A stretch of DNA of 8,727 nucleotides. It comes from Candidatus Dormiibacter sp. (GTDB taxonomy: Bacteria; Chloroflexota; Dormibacteria; UBA8260). The position numbers were made by a program, and so were the translations under genes. The notes under the pieces were generated by a model that searched no databases, was not told the DNA's origin, and saw nothing but the letters and a program-made list of their open reading frames with translations. Where the stretch lies: the NCBI GenBank assembly GCA_025450495.1, contig JANWHI010000159.1, forward strand, positions 1 through 8,727, given 5' to 3'. This document shows, one piece after another, positions 1 through 6,080 of this stretch; the stretch's first letter is position 1; every line of letters starts with the position of its first letter.

Positions 1-253
1 CACCGCGGGCGCACTCCACCGTGGACGGCCGCGCCGCGTCGGTGCGCGAATGCACGACGAGCTCGCGCATGTCGGCGCCCAGAGTCGCGAACCAGCGCCG
101 CGCAGCGGCTGCCGCTCGTTCGGGACGAACGCGGGCGGCGGCGCACACGACATAGGCCGGCCGGCCCGCGGCCGCCTCGACGAGGATGCGATCCTGTGCT
201 TCGTTGCCAGGCCCGAACTCGCCGCCACCGACCAGGGCAAGTACGCCGCTCAT
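1..253 (-). CDS. Peptidase S51/cyanophycinase-like protein (type 1 glutamine amidotransferase fold), N-terminal part only
   Basis: The leftward frame opens at an ATG (253-251) and stays open to the left edge, giving 84 N-terminal residues; the C-terminus lies outside the window. The protein begins MSGVLALVGGGEF, a hydrophobic strand followed by a glycine-rich turn (residues 9-12 GGGE). This is how cyanophycinase/dipeptidase E-like proteins of the S51 clan start. A helix and a second strand (PAYVVCAAARV) follow, consistent with a Rossmann-like alpha/beta fold. The catalytic Ser-His region of S51 proteins would lie further on and cannot be checked, so peptidase activity is not shown. No Shine-Dalgarno sequence precedes the ATG; a TATTGT box ends 7 nt before it, suggesting a leaderless transcript. 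The gene diverges from the reductase gene on the right. Family assignment rests only on the N-terminus. Confidence 0.6.
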   Translation of the reverse strand, partial: MSGVLALVGGGEFGPGNEAQDRILVEAAAGRPAYVVCAAARVRPERAAAAARRWFATLGADMRELVVHSRTDAARPSTVECARG

Positions 254-260
254 CGCGCTG

Positions 261-266
261 ACAATA
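261..266 (-). promoter_or_regulatory. Candidate -10 box (TATTGT) for a leaderless leftward transcript
   Basis: On the minus strand TATTGT fits the TANNNT -10 pattern and ends 7 nt before the ATG at 253, which would put the transcription start at or next to the start codon. No Shine-Dalgarno sequence lies between. No convincing -35 is visible at a 16-18 nt spacing. Confidence 0.4.
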
Positions 267-297
267 GGTGCGGGGCGGCCGGAGCCGCCTTGCTCCC

Positions 298-303
298 TAC
301 ACT
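298..303 (+). promoter_or_regulatory. Candidate -10 box (TACACT) for a leaderless rightward transcript
   Basis: TACACT matches TANNNT and ends 9 nt before the ATG at 313, so the mRNA would start at or just before the start codon. The 30 bases upstream of that ATG contain no Shine-Dalgarno-like purine run. No clear -35 element is seen. It supports choosing the ATG at 313 over the upstream in-frame GTG at 268. Confidence 0.4.
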
Positions 304-312
304 GTCGCGCGC

Positions 313-1068
313 ATGATCGATACCGAGAAGTACGCGACGGCGACCATCGTGTCGCGTCGCGATCTCGCCACCGACCTCTGGGTGGTGCGGATCCGTCCCG
401 ACATCGAGCTCCCCTTCCGTCCCGGGCAGTACGTCACCCTCGGCCTGGAGCTTGACGGCCGCATCATCGAGCGCCCCTACTCGATCGCCTCCGATCCCGC
501 CGAGGGGGAGATCGAGCTCTTCATCGAGCGCGTTCCCGAGGGTGAGCTGTCGGCACCTCTGCACGACCTGCCGCTCGGCGATAGCACCCTGGTACGCAAG
601 CGCTGCAAGGGCCTCTTCCTCAAGGACGCCCCGGTCGTCGACATGCCCCACCTGTTCGTCGCCACCGTGACGGGGATCGCGCCCTTCGTCAGCATCCTGC
701 GCAGCCTGGTCCGGCGGCTGTCCACCGGCGAGTGGACCGCGGACAAGCCCGTGATCGCCCTGCAGGGCGCCAGCCGGTCCGAGGAGCTCGGCTACGAGGA
801 GGAGCTTCGCGCGCTCGACGCGGCCCACGACTGGTTCACCTACGTGCCCACCATCAGCCGGCCCTGGGAGGAGGCGGAGTGGTCCGGAGAGACGGGCCGT
901 GTCGAGGACGTGATGCGCAAGTACGCCGACGCCGCCGGCATGCGCCCCGGCCACGGCGCCGTCTTCCTCTGCGGGAATCCCGAGATGATCGGCAAGGGTC
1001 GGGGCATCATGCACCGGCGCGGCTTCGCCGACAAGGAGATCCGCGAAGAGCAGTACTGGCCCGACTAG
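313..1068 (+). CDS. Ferredoxin/flavodoxin-NADP+ reductase (bacterial FNR family)
   Basis: A 251-aa soluble flavoprotein predicted to pass electrons between NADP(H) and ferredoxin or flavodoxin. The N-terminal FAD-binding barrel carries RPGQY (36-40) and the flavin motif RPYSIAS (54-60). The C-terminal pyridine-nucleotide domain has TVTGIAPF (118-125), where many relatives read GTG instead of VTG, and CGNPEMI (220-226). The chain ends in EEQYWPD, so an aromatic residue is near the C-terminus as in bacterial FNRs, with a two-residue extension. Length is normal for the family. I chose the ATG at 313 because the sequence starts with a typical FNR N-terminus (MIDTEKYATATIV); an in-frame GTG at 268 would add 15 residues overlapping the promoter. 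It stands alone between a divergent and a convergent gene. Whether the real acceptor is ferredoxin, or the rubredoxin-like protein encoded nearby, cannot be seen. Confidence 0.88.
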   Translation: MIDTEKYATATIVSRRDLATDLWVVRIRPDIELPFRPGQYVTLGLELDGRIIERPYSIASDPAEGEIELFIERVPEGELSAPLHDLPLGDSTLVRKRCKGLFLKDAPVVDMPHLFVATVTGIAPFVSILRSLVRRLSTGEWTADKPVIALQGASRSEELGYEEELRALDAAHDWFTYVPTISRPWEEAEWSGETGRVEDVMRKYADAAGMRPGHGAVFLCGNPEMIGKGRGIMHRRGFADKEIREEQYWPD

Positions 1069-1070
1069 CG

Positions 1071-1097
1071 ACGGGGGAGCAGGTTCCCCGTTTATTT
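1071..1097 (+). terminator. Rho-independent terminator of the reductase gene
   Basis: ACGGGGGA (1071-1078) pairs with TTCCCCGT (1084-1091) as an 8-bp stem with one G-T pair, closing a 5-nt loop GCAGG. It is followed by a T-rich run, TTTATTT (1091-1097), and begins 2 nt after the reductase stop codon. The T run overlaps the 3' end of the convergent PCP_red gene. On the other strand the same hairpin lacks a trailing T run, so it may work poorly for that gene. Confidence 0.72.
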
Positions 1098-1799
1098 GAA
1101 GCCGTAACGGCCCTCGTGGAAGTCGCCGGTCTGCACCCAGTGGTCGATGACCAGGTCGACGACCGCGTCGTTGACCTCCGAGAGCCCCAGCGTGCGGGCG
1201 TTGCCCTCCACGGCCTCGAGCACCTGGCCACGGACGAAGTCGGGAATGCGCTGGAAGCGCGACCGCGCCGAGTCCGTCCAGGGCAGGGCGTCGCGATCGC
1301 GCTCCTCGATGGCGTGCGACACACGGCCCCAGAGCTCGTATTTGACGTCCATCTCCGCCGGGGTGATGGTGGTGCCGAGGCCGAGCTTATGGGCGGTCCA
1401 CTCGACCCGCCAGCGGGTGAGGTCGCGACAGAACTCGGGGACGTCGGCGAGCCGCGCCTCGGCCTCCGGCGTCCAGGTGAACACCACCTCGGTGCCGGTG
1501 CGCTCGCTGAGCGGGTGGCCGTAGCCGAGCTTCTTGCCCAGGGTCTTGACGAAGAGGTCGGTGATCGCTTCGACGCCATCGCGTTCAGCCCGGGCCTCGA
1601 CGACGCGCTCGGCCATGGCAGCCGCGCGGTCGGGATCGAGCCGGCTGACCGGCGCCCGCTCGCGACCGGCCAGGACCGCGCGGTGCGCCTCCTCTGTCCA
1701 AGGCGCCGACGGATGTGCCGTACCCGCAGGCACCGGACAAGCGGGTGCCGCGACGTCGTGGGCGACGGGACAGCGGGGCGTCTGCGGTTCGCCGGCCAT
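1092..1799 (-). CDS. Tandem PCP_red-domain protein with N-terminal CPV motifs
   Basis: A 235-aa soluble protein without membrane segments. Residues 107-160 (starting FTWTPEAEARL) and 172-225 (starting LPWTDSARSRF) are two copies of the W-T-x-E/D-A...RL/F...IP/VP pattern of the PCP_red domain (PF08369), first described at the C-terminus of the protochlorophyllide reductase 57-kDa subunit. A third, degenerate copy may start at residue 33 (PWTEEA). The N-terminus has two cysteine motifs, CPVAH (10-14) and CPV (21-23), which could bind haem or a metal; this is inference. A strong Shine-Dalgarno GGAGGTGA (1803-1810, minus strand) 3 nt before the ATG fixes the start. It is divergent from the operon whose first gene carries the same domain type and CPV pair, so a joint role is likely. 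The biochemical function is unknown; no other chlorophyll genes are present. Confidence 0.82.
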   Translation of the reverse strand: MAGEPQTPRCPVAHDVAAPACPVPAGTAHPSAPWTEEAHRAVLAGRERAPVSRLDPDRAAAMAERVVEARAERDGVEAITDLFVKTLGKKLGYGHPLSERTGTEVVFTWTPEAEARLADVPEFCRDLTRWRVEWTAHKLGLGTTITPAEMDVKYELWGRVSHAIEERDRDALPWTDSARSRFQRIPDFVRGQVLEAVEGNARTLGLSEVNDAVVDLVIDHWVQTGDFHEGRYGFK

Positions 1800-1981
1800 C
1801 GCTCACCTCCACAGCCCGGATCGGTCGAGAGCGATTCTACCGAGGGTGGATCGCCGGGGGCCGTCACATCCGTCAATGTGCCGTGCGGCTATCATCAAGG
1901 CGCCCACTTTCCGGCGGTTCCGGCGCAGTGCGGAGCCGTCGCTCGGGGTGGCCGACGTCGCATCCTCGTGGCAGGGAGCGG
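1800..1981. promoter_or_regulatory. Divergent intergenic region between the PCP_red gene and the respiratory operon
   Basis: These 182 bp must carry both leftward and rightward promoters. Leftward: TAGAAT (1834-1839, minus strand) is a good -10 about 25 nt upstream of a canonical Shine-Dalgarno (1803-1810), but no -35 at normal spacing is seen. Rightward: TATCAT (1890-1895) is a weaker -10 candidate, leaving an untranslated leader of about 80 nt; no clear -35 is seen. AGGGAG (1973-1978) lies 3 nt before the ATG at 1982 and is the ribosome site of the operon's first gene. TCGGT (1821-1825) and ACCGA (1839-1843) form a short inverted repeat flanking the TAGAAT box, possibly by chance. Confidence 0.4.
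1834..1839 (-). promoter_or_regulatory. Candidate -10 box (TAGAAT) of the leftward PCP_red gene
   Basis: TAGAAT differs from the TATAAT consensus at one base and would start transcription near 1827, giving a leader of about 28 nt that includes the GGAGGTGA ribosome site. The -35 position at 17-nt spacing reads GGCCCC and does not match, so the promoter may need an activator or another sigma factor. Confidence 0.35.
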
Positions 1982-4054
1982 ATGTACTCCAACATCTACG
2001 TCGCGCTCGACAACTCCGAGCATTCGGACGCCGCCAGCACGGTGGCCCTGGATCTCGCGAGCGTCTTTGATGCACGTCTGGTCGGCATGCACGTCTACGC
2101 GGCGCGCATGCACGACTACCGCTTCAAGCAGATGGAGTACACGCTCCCTGAGGAGTACCAGGACGAGGCCGAGCTGCTCCGCCAGCGACGCATCCACGAC
2201 AGCCTGATCACCACCGGCCTGGAGCTGATCAGCGACAGCTACACCGACGTGCTTCGCTACCGGTGCCTGGAGCGCGAGGTGCGCTTCGAGGCGAGGATGC
2301 GCGACGGCCGCAACTGGCAGGAGCTGGTCGCCGACATCGACGAGAGCCCGGATGTCGACCTGGTGATCATGGGCGCTCTGGGAACCGGCGCTGTCAAGGA
2401 GTCTCAGCTGGGCAGCGTCACTGACCGGGTGGCCCGGCGCATCCGCCGTGACCTGCTGATCATCCGCACCACCAGCGATACCGCCAGCGCAGGGGGCATC
2501 CTGGTGGCGGTCGACGGATCGCCGCAATCGTTCGCCGGGCTGCGCACCGCACTGGCCCTCGGCAAGGCCCTCGGCAAGGGCGTCGAGGCGGTGGCGGTGT
2601 ACGACCCATACCTTCACTACGCGGTGTTCAACGGCATCGTCGACGTGCTCTCCGAGAAGGCCTCGAAGATCTTCCGCTTCAAGGAGCAGGAGGCCCTCCA
2701 CGAGGAGATCATCGACACCGGCCTGGCCAAGATCTACGAGTCGCACCTGCGCGTGGCGCGCGCCACCGCCGCCGAGGAGGGCGTCGACCTGCCCATCACG
2801 CTGCTCGACGGCAAGGCCTTCGAGCGAGTGCTGCGCCACGCGCGCGAGACGCGGCCCTGGCTGCTCGTGCTCGGTCGGATCGGCGTTCACTCCGACGCAA
2901 CGATGGACCTGGGCAGCAACACCGAGCAGCTGCTGCGGCTGGCACCCTGCAACGTTCTGGTCAGCAGCGGCAGCTACACACCGCCCATCGACGTGCGCGC
3001 CGACGCGTCGGTGGTCTGGACACCGGAAGCGGAGGACCGCCTGGCGGCGGTGCCCGGTGGGGCGCGCGGCTTGGCCAGGACCGCGGTGCTGCGCTGGGCC
3101 ATGGAGCGCGGCCACAGCGTGGTCTCGTCCGGTGACGTCGCCGTCGCTCTCGACGAGCTGATGCCGTTCGCGCGGACCATGCGCAAGATAGCCGAGACTG
3201 CAGCGACAGTCGACGGTGCGGAACGCGCGATGGTGGCCGAGCCCCCTCTCGAGGACGCGCGCGCCGTCTGCCGCACCTGCGGCTACGCGGCGCGGAGCGA
3301 GACACCGCAGCGCTGCCCGGTGTGCGGCGGTGACGCGAATGGGTTCGAGAAGCTGGACAGCGATGCGCTGAGGGCGGCCGCCGCGGGCGAGGGCGACGCC
3401 GCCCAGACCGCGTTCGACGGCGCCAAGCTCGGCTGGACCGTGGAGGCGCGACGAGTCCTGCAGCAGCTTCCCGCCGGCTACCTGCGCCGCCGCGTCAAGG
3501 CGATCGTCGAGAAGCACGCCCGGACGCGGCGGCTGCCGGCGATCACCGCGGAGGTTGCCGAGCCATTCGTGGCCCCCGAGCTCGACGCCCTCGACGAGAG
3601 CGCCGGTCCCCACCGCGCCCCGATCGGCGTGGAACGCCACACCGGACCGCAGGTCGACCAGCGCCGCCGGCTGCCCTGGACCGACGAGGCCGATGATCGG
3701 GTCGACCGAATCCCCGCCGGCTTCCTGCGTAACCTCGCCACCGAGCAGGTCGAGCGCCTGGCGATCGCGCTCGGTGCTCCCGAGGTGGGCGTCCTCCACG
3801 TCGAAGCGGGCATCGCGGAGGCGCGGGCGCGCATGCAGCGCAGCGGTGAGGCGGGGAGCGAGCCGGCTGCGTGCCCGGTGCGCGGCGAAGAGCCCTCTGC
3901 CGCCGGCGGGTGCCCGGTGCACCATTCTTCGCCGGCAGCGACGAATGCAACGCGCACCGGCACGGCCCAGCGCGTCGGGAGCCTCAACGAGATCACCGCC
4001 CCGGTGGTCGACGACCTGGGCCGGAGGATGACCGCGCCGATCCCGGACAGCTGA
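1982..4054 (+). CDS. Fusion of two universal-stress domains, three PCP_red-like repeats and a rubredoxin-like knuckle
   Basis: A 690-aa soluble protein and first gene of the operon. Residues 1-163 and about 171-330 are two UspA-type domains. Each has the full ATP-binding signature G-x2-G-x9-G-S: G131, G134, G144-S145 in the first, and G298, G301, G311-S312 in the second. PCP_red-like repeats start at VVWTPEAEDRL (344), LGWTVEARRVL (483) and LPWTDEADDRV (564). Between the first and second is a four-cysteine knuckle, CRTC (430-433) and CPVC (445-448), followed by GFEKLD, as in the rubredoxin domain of rubrerythrin, so it probably binds iron. Near the C-terminus are CPV (631-633) and CPVHH (644-648), as in the divergent gene. 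The ATG at 1982 follows AGGGAG; upstream in-frame starts would overlap the divergent gene. It lies 2 nt before the CydA-like gene. Likely role (inference): nucleotide-sensing, electron-carrying partner of the membrane complex. Confidence 0.85.
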   Translation: MYSNIYVALDNSEHSDAASTVALDLASVFDARLVGMHVYAARMHDYRFKQMEYTLPEEYQDEAELLRQRRIHDSLITTGLELISDSYTDVLRYRCLEREVRFEARMRDGRNWQELVADIDESPDVDLVIMGALGTGAVKESQLGSVTDRVARRIRRDLLIIRTTSDTASAGGILVAVDGSPQSFAGLRTALALGKALGKGVEAVAVYDPYLHYAVFNGIVDVLSEKASKIFRFKEQEALHEEIIDTGLAKIYESHLRVARATAAEEGVDLPITLLDGKAFERVLRHARETRPWLLVLGRIGVHSDATMDLGSNTEQLLRLAPCNVLVSSGSYTPPIDVRADASVVWTPEAEDRLAAVPGGARGLARTAVLRWAMERGHSVVSSGDVAVALDELMPFARTMRKIAETAATVDGAERAMVAEPPLEDARAVCRTCGYAARSETPQRCPVCGGDANGFEKLDSDALRAAAAGEGDAAQTAFDGAKLGWTVEARRVLQQLPAGYLRRRVKAIVEKHARTRRLPAITAEVAEPFVAPELDALDESAGPHRAPIGVERHTGPQVDQRRRLPWTDEADDRVDRIPAGFLRNLATEQVERLAIALGAPEVGVLHVEAGIAEARARMQRSGEAGSEPAACPVRGEEPSAAGGCPVHHSSPAATNATRTGTAQRVGSLNEITAPVVDDLGRRMTAPIPDS

Positions 4055-4056
4055 CG

Positions 4057-5310
4057 ATGCTCGGCCTCCAGATCACGACGCCCGATTTCCCGGGGATCGG
4101 CAACAACGTGTCCGTCGGCATCGCCTTCCTGGTCCACATCCTCATCGCGGAGTTCAGCCTCGGCGCCATCACCCTGGCGGTCGCTGCCGAGTGGCACCAC
4201 GTCCGCACCGGCGACGAGCGGACGATGCGCTATGCGCGCAGCCTCGCCAACGCCTACTACCTCATCTTCAGCCTCGGCGCCACCTTCGCGGTGTTCGCGG
4301 TGGTGCTGCTCACCGGCCTGTGGGCCAACCAGTTCGGCCAGCTGGTCAACAAGTTCCTCCCGCTGGTGGCGTTCGCCTTCCTGCTTTTCCTCGTGCTTGC
4401 ACCCCTGCTGGTCTGGTACCGCAACACGTTCGCATCGATGGAGGCGCGCAAACATGCCGTGCTCGGTACGGCGGTCTTCGCGCTGCAGACCCTGTTCATG
4501 GTGCTCATCGTGGGCATCGACGCCTACCTCATCAACCCCGTCCATGCCGGCCTCACCGAGCCGGCGTTCAACCCGGTGTACTGGCCGCTCCTCGTCCATC
4601 GCCTGATCGGCAATGTCAGCTGGGCCGCGCTCTTCTGCGCCGCCTACGCGGCGCTGAAGCTGCGCGGCAGTCGTGGTGAGCCCCCCGAGCGAGCGTTCCA
4701 GTCGTGGGCGGCGCGGGTCAACCTGCGCATCGGTCTGCTCACCGGCCTGCTCATGCCGGTGGTGGGATTTCTCCTCGTGGAAGTCATCAAACAGAGCGAG
4801 CCCGGCTACTTCGAGAATCTTCTCAGTGGCGGAACCGCCGCGTTCATGGTTGCGCAGGAGTGCCTGGTCGGCGCCATGTTCATCGGCGGCAACATCGCGC
4901 TGGCGAGCGAGGACGGCGGCCCGCGTGAATGGACGTTGCTGAGTTGGGTGGCGATCACCGTCGCGTTGGTCGGGATGACGGTTGCGGCGCTGCCCAGCGC
5001 GGTGCTCGGCGACAACCTCAACGCGCTTCGTTACTGGGGACTGGGCGCAGCCACGGCGGTGACCGCTTTCCACACACTGTCGCGGCTTCGCGGTCCTCGA
5101 CTCCGCCAGGACGACTCGCTGCGGATCACCGGGTCGGTGTCGCGGATCGGACGCAACGCGGTGGTCACCGTCGGCACCATCGCGGTGGTCACCGCTCTGC
5201 TGATGGGCTACATCAAGGAACACGCCCGTGGCGACTACGCGATCTACGGCGAGCTGCGCCAGGTCGATGCCCATCAGCCGTATCAACCAACCCAGAGCCT
5301 CTATCCGTGA
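4057..5310 (+). CDS. Divergent cytochrome bd subunit I (CydA)-like membrane protein, copy 1
   Basis: A 417-aa protein with about nine or ten hydrophobic helices. It keeps several CydA landmarks: His27 in the first helix (compare the helix-I haem ligand, E. coli His19); His181 in LLVHRLIGNVSWA after NP motifs (compare His186, a haem b558 ligand); and near the end KEHARGDYAIYGEL, matching the CydA E-x-GRQPW region with Glu388 and Arg391 kept but QPW changed to GDY. The helix-III glutamates of CydA (FEG...E) are missing; this stretch reads LPLVAFAFLLFLVL. The likely Met-ligand region reads LRYWGLG, without methionine. No long quinol-binding loop is seen. The ATG at 4057 starts 2 nt after the preceding stop, with only a weak GGA upstream. 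Probably a haem-binding or structural subunit of the Rieske/cytochrome b complex rather than an oxygen-reducing oxidase; this is inference. Confidence 0.75.
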   Translation: MLGLQITTPDFPGIGNNVSVGIAFLVHILIAEFSLGAITLAVAAEWHHVRTGDERTMRYARSLANAYYLIFSLGATFAVFAVVLLTGLWANQFGQLVNKFLPLVAFAFLLFLVLAPLLVWYRNTFASMEARKHAVLGTAVFALQTLFMVLIVGIDAYLINPVHAGLTEPAFNPVYWPLLVHRLIGNVSWAALFCAAYAALKLRGSRGEPPERAFQSWAARVNLRIGLLTGLLMPVVGFLLVEVIKQSEPGYFENLLSGGTAAFMVAQECLVGAMFIGGNIALASEDGGPREWTLLSWVAITVALVGMTVAALPSAVLGDNLNALRYWGLGAATAVTAFHTLSRLRGPRLRQDDSLRITGSVSRIGRNAVVTVGTIAVVTALLMGYIKEHARGDYAIYGELRQVDAHQPYQPTQSLYP

Positions 5311-5564
5311 TCGGCGCACTGCTTGCTCGTGCCGCCCAGTTCCAGGCCGCCTGGTACTTCTCGCTGCTGCTCTCTGCCATCCTGCTGCTCATCCTGCTCG
5401 GCATCGGCTACGCGCTGGGCGGCATCCGCCGCCTCTGGCGCGACGGTGAGCACGGTCCTGCGGCGGTGCTGGCCGGAGCCATCACGATCGCGTTCCTGGC
5501 ATTCATCGGCATGTACGCGGTCATGATCGGTGGGCTGATCGTAGTCCAGCGAGGCGGGTCGTGA
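5307..5564 (+). CDS. Small two-helix membrane protein, operon subunit
   Basis: An 85-aa protein starting at a GTG that overlaps the preceding stop (GTGA). Hydrophobic segments at about residues 16-38 and 52-80 form a hairpin joined by a short charged loop, IRRLWRDGEHG (40-50). With arginines in the loop and near the C-terminus (QRGGS), the positive-inside rule is ambiguous. There are no cysteines or histidines placed as cofactor ligands: the only histidine, His49, is in the loop. I do not recognise a family. Size and place between a CydA-like and a Rieske gene fit an accessory subunit, comparable in kind (not by homology) to the small subunits of cytochrome bd and b6f complexes. Translational coupling on both sides argues that it is a real gene with matched stoichiometry. 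Confidence 0.78.
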   Translation: MIGALLARAAQFQAAWYFSLLLSAILLLILLGIGYALGGIRRLWRDGEHGPAAVLAGAITIAFLAFIGMYAVMIGGLIVVQRGGS

Positions 5565-6058
5565 AGGAGCTCTCGCGCCGTGAGCTGTTGATCCGCGGAA
5601 CCGGCCTTGGCATGGGGCTGGTGGGCGTGATGCTCAGCGTCCCCGCCGTGGGCTTCCTGCTCAGCCCGCTGTTCACCAAGCAGAGGGTCTCCTGGGTGAC
5701 GGTGGGGCCCATTGACAGCGTGCCGGTCAACCAGCCGACCGCATTGTTTGCAGATGTCCCGGTCGGCACTGGGTATGCGGCCCCCCCGGTGAAGCGTGTC
5801 GTCTACGTGGTCAAGAAGGCCGACGGCAAGGTCCGCGCACTGAGCAACATCTGTACGCACATGCAGTGCGACGTGCACTGGGATCCCTCGCTGGGCAACT
5901 TCCTCTGCCCCTGCCACGGTGGCCTCTACGACATCGACGGGACCAACGTTGGCGGCCCACCACCGCAGCCGCTTGCCCAGTGGAAGCACCGCTTCCGCAC
6001 TGACGAGCAGGGGCGCACGGTGCTCGACATCGCGAACCAGCTGGACGAGTCGATCTAG
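5561..6058 (+). CDS. Rieske [2Fe-2S] iron-sulfur protein of a cytochrome b complex
   Basis: A 165-aa membrane-anchored electron carrier. It starts at a GTG inside a GTGA overlap with the preceding gene. The N-terminus SRRELL (5-10) followed by a hydrophobic stretch (about 15-37) looks like a Tat signal anchor, as in bacterial Rieske proteins. The cluster motifs are CTHMQC (98-103) and CPCHGG (116-121): Cys98, His100, Cys116 and His119 are the cluster ligands, and Cys103 and Cys118 the disulfide pair. The Pro loop is GGPPPQPL (131-138). The usual serine of CPCHGS is Gly121, while the nearby tyrosine (Tyr123) is kept. Loss of that serine removes a hydrogen bond to the cluster and lowers its potential in characterised proteins, fitting a menaquinol-type chain (inference). 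It sits 22 nt upstream of cytochrome b, its expected partner. Confidence 0.93.
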   Translation: MKELSRRELLIRGTGLGMGLVGVMLSVPAVGFLLSPLFTKQRVSWVTVGPIDSVPVNQPTALFADVPVGTGYAAPPVKRVVYVVKKADGKVRALSNICTHMQCDVHWDPSLGNFLCPCHGGLYDIDGTNVGGPPPQPLAQWKHRFRTDEQGRTVLDIANQLDESI

Positions 6059-6080
6059 TGGATCAGCAGGGGCTGCGCCG

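Noticed and set aside
1821..1843. Inverted repeat TCGGT...ACCGA around the TAGAAT box as an operator
   Set aside because: The arms are only 5 bp with a 13-nt gap, which occurs often by chance in DNA of this composition.
1715..1981. In-frame upstream extension of the USP fusion starting at an ATG at 1715
   Set aside because: It would overlap the start and promoter of the divergent PCP_red gene, gives low-complexity Arg-rich sequence, and the USP fold begins exactly at MYSNIYVALD (1982) after a purine-rich ribosome site.
1092..4054. Photosynthesis (protochlorophyllide reductase) function from the PCP_red domains
   Set aside because: There are no nitrogenase-like BchB/BchN motifs or other pigment genes. 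PCP_red domains also occur in non-photosynthetic bacteria, so the name should not be read as a function.
1895..5319. Long open frames on the minus strand across the USP and first CydA-like genes
   Set aside because: Their translations are rich in His, Arg, Asp and Gly without domains or membrane segments, as expected for antisense shadows of high-GC genes. The plus strand carries clear families.
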